Positions 63,121 through 64,000 of a DNA stretch of 64,000 nucleotides are shown piece after piece. Within the stretch, counting starts at the first letter, position 1. Each line of letters starts with the position of its first letter. The notes beneath the pieces are model-generated. The model was not told where the DNA came from. It saw nothing but the letters and a program-made list of their open reading frames with translations, and ran no database searches. This DNA comes from Acetobacter conturbans (GTDB lineage Bacteria > Pseudomonadota > Alphaproteobacteria > Acetobacterales > Acetobacteraceae): positions 22,296 to 86,295 of the forward strand of contig NZ_WOSY01000013.1 in the NCBI RefSeq assembly GCF_011516755.1. Direction: 5' to 3'. A program made the position numbers and the translations under genes.

Positions 63121-63777
63121 ATGCTTGACTATGCGCAGCAGCGCCGGAGGCCGGCGCAGCAGGCGGTTGGCATAGGTGGTGTAGCGGCCATAGCGGTGGC
63201 GCTTGGTGTGATTTACGTGACGTGGGTGGACAAGGAGCCTGCGCCTGTGAGCCACGCACCGATGAAGGCGGTTGTGATCCGCCCGGTGAAGCCGCCCCCG
63301 CCGCCGCCGCCACCCCCGCCGGAACTGACGTCACCGCCGCCGCCCTACATTCCGCCGCCGAAGGTGAAGATTCCGCCTCCGCCCAAGCCGGTGGTTCAGA
63401 AGGTGACGCACGAGCGTCCGCCCAAGCCGATGCCGCCGACGACGCGCCCGGCCGCGGCGCCGTCCTCCGCCCCGCCGGGTCCTCCGGTTCCGGATCATCT
63501 CGCCGGTTCGCGTCCCGTGAACCATGTCGAGCTGAACTACCCGGATGAAGCGCAGGATGAAGGGCGCGAGGGTCAGGTGACGGTGGTCTGTGACGTTGAG
63601 TCCACGGGCGTGACCAGCAACTGCTCGGTGAAGAGCGTCAGGGGAGGACAGGATTTCGCGCGTGCCGCGCTCGAATATGTCCGCAAGGCCCGGTATGCGC
63701 CGGCGACGTCGAACGGAGTTCCGGTCAAGGAGCTTCAGCACACTTATACGATCTCGTTCAGTCTGAATGACAACTGA
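63121..63777 (+). CDS. tonB: TonB energy-transducing protein
   Basis: 218 residues. One N-terminal membrane anchor (VGGIAAIA-type stretch, residues about 17-36) is followed by a long Pro-rich periplasmic spacer including a run of ten Pro and Lys-Pro repeats. The C-terminal TonB domain reads VELNYPDEAQDEGREGQVTV ... ARAALEYVRKARYAPATSNG. It carries proton-motive energy from ExbB/ExbD to outer-membrane siderophore or sugar receptors. The exbB gene starts 58 bases later. Confidence 0.92.
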   Translation: MLDYAQQRRRPAQQAVGIGGVAAIAVALGVIYVTWVDKEPAPVSHAPMKAVVIRPVKPPPPPPPPPPELTSPPPPYIPPPKVKIPPPPKPVVQKVTHERPPKPMPPTTRPAAAPSSAPPGPPVPDHLAGSRPVNHVELNYPDEAQDEGREGQVTVVCDVESTGVTSNCSVKSVRGGQDFARAALEYVRKARYAPATSNGVPVKELQHTYTISFSLNDN

Positions 63778-63835
63778 CCGAGTTCCACGCTTCAATCGCA
63801 ACTGTCTGTTGATCTTCAAGGTTAAGGATACGAGA

Positions 63836-64000
63836 ATGACCTGGCTCAAAGCCCGTTCGAGCATTACCGGCAAGGTTGTTGCGCCATTTCTGGCGGTTTT
63901 ACTGAGCACTGCGGCACCTGTGACGGTATTTGCGCAGGATTCGGGTAGTTCGGCTGCGTCTGAGGCGCCTGCTTCTGCCCCGGTTGCGGCGCCTGACGCT
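63836..64000 (+). CDS. exbB: ExbB-type proton channel subunit (N-terminal part)
   Basis: The first 55 codons run off the window edge. The frame begins MTWLKARSSITGKVVAPFLA and has a cleavable signal peptide ending at VTVFAQ, then an Ala/Ser/Pro-rich stretch. ExbB proteins with a signal peptide and an Ala/Pro-rich periplasmic lead are common in alphaproteobacteria next to tonB. AAGGATACGAGA precedes the ATG. The identification rests on this start and the position after tonB; the channel domain is outside the window. Confidence 0.7.
   Translation, partial: MTWLKARSSITGKVVAPFLAVLLSTAAPVTVFAQDSGSSAASEAPASAPVAAPDA

Noticed and set aside
1..64000. CRISPR arrays, tRNA or rRNA genes, prophage
   Set aside because: No regularly spaced repeats, tRNA-like TTCGANTC cloverleaf contexts, rRNA sequence or phage structural genes were found on reading.

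Overview
The window reads as a chromosomal stretch of an acetic-acid-bacterium-like alphaproteobacterium (Acetobacteraceae). The best clue is a C30 (squalene-derived) carotenoid cluster like that of pigmented Acetobacteraceae such as Asaia. Supporting clues are several IS5-type insertion-sequence remnants, a CtrA-like TTAA-N7-TTAA box, and many efflux pumps and small-molecule catabolic operons. The genus is an inference. No rRNA, tRNA, CRISPR array or prophage was seen.

Layout. 1-3.4 kb: RND efflux operon (response regulator, sensor kinase, membrane fusion protein, start of the RND pump). 3.9-6.2 kb: secreted GH3 glycosidase. 6.3-15.7 kb: TetR regulator with an operator-like palindrome, divergent carotenoid oxygenase, then crtN, crtP, acyltransferase, GT2 glycosyltransferase, DUF2141 protein and aldehyde dehydrogenase, mostly with overlapping ends. 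16.3-18.1 kb: AraC regulator and decayed IS5 pieces. 18.1-23.3 kb: APC permease, APH-type kinase and class III PLP enzyme, with a divergent AraC regulator. 23.4-31.2 kb: nine-gene operon (NitT/TauT-type ABC importer, two SDRs, creatininase, two ureohydrolases, LysR) that looks like catabolism of creatinine or another guanidino compound. 31.5-33.4 kb: divergent LysR/NmrA pair.

33.9-44 kb holds the most unusual locus. OsmC, an acyl-CoA-dehydrogenase-fold oxygenase, a rubredoxin-rubredoxin reductase fusion, a nitrate/cyanate-type ABC importer and cyanase form one tightly coupled operon. It is followed by an AlgE-like porin and a NifA-like regulator whose GAFTGA, Walker B and second arginine-finger motifs are altered. 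A plausible reading is import and oxidative cleavage of a cyano-type compound to cyanate, with cyanase releasing CO2 and ammonia.

44-64 kb: IS remnant, DEAD-box helicase, LysR plus EmrB/EmrA/outer-membrane-factor efflux operon with a pirin-like protein, two short MITE-like inverted-repeat elements, an orphan TadG-like pilus protein behind the CtrA-like box, a MarR operon (Cys-less isochorismatase-fold protein, small membrane protein, MFS exporter) with a clear operator, a small secreted protein with 11-residue Trp-Gly repeats, PsiE, a sulfonate-type ABC importer with an SfnB-like flavoprotein, and tonB plus the start of exbB behind a Fur-box-like palindrome.

Three separate NitT/TauT-type importers, each beside different catabolic enzymes, suggest specialisation in scavenging nitrogen and sulfur from small organic molecules.
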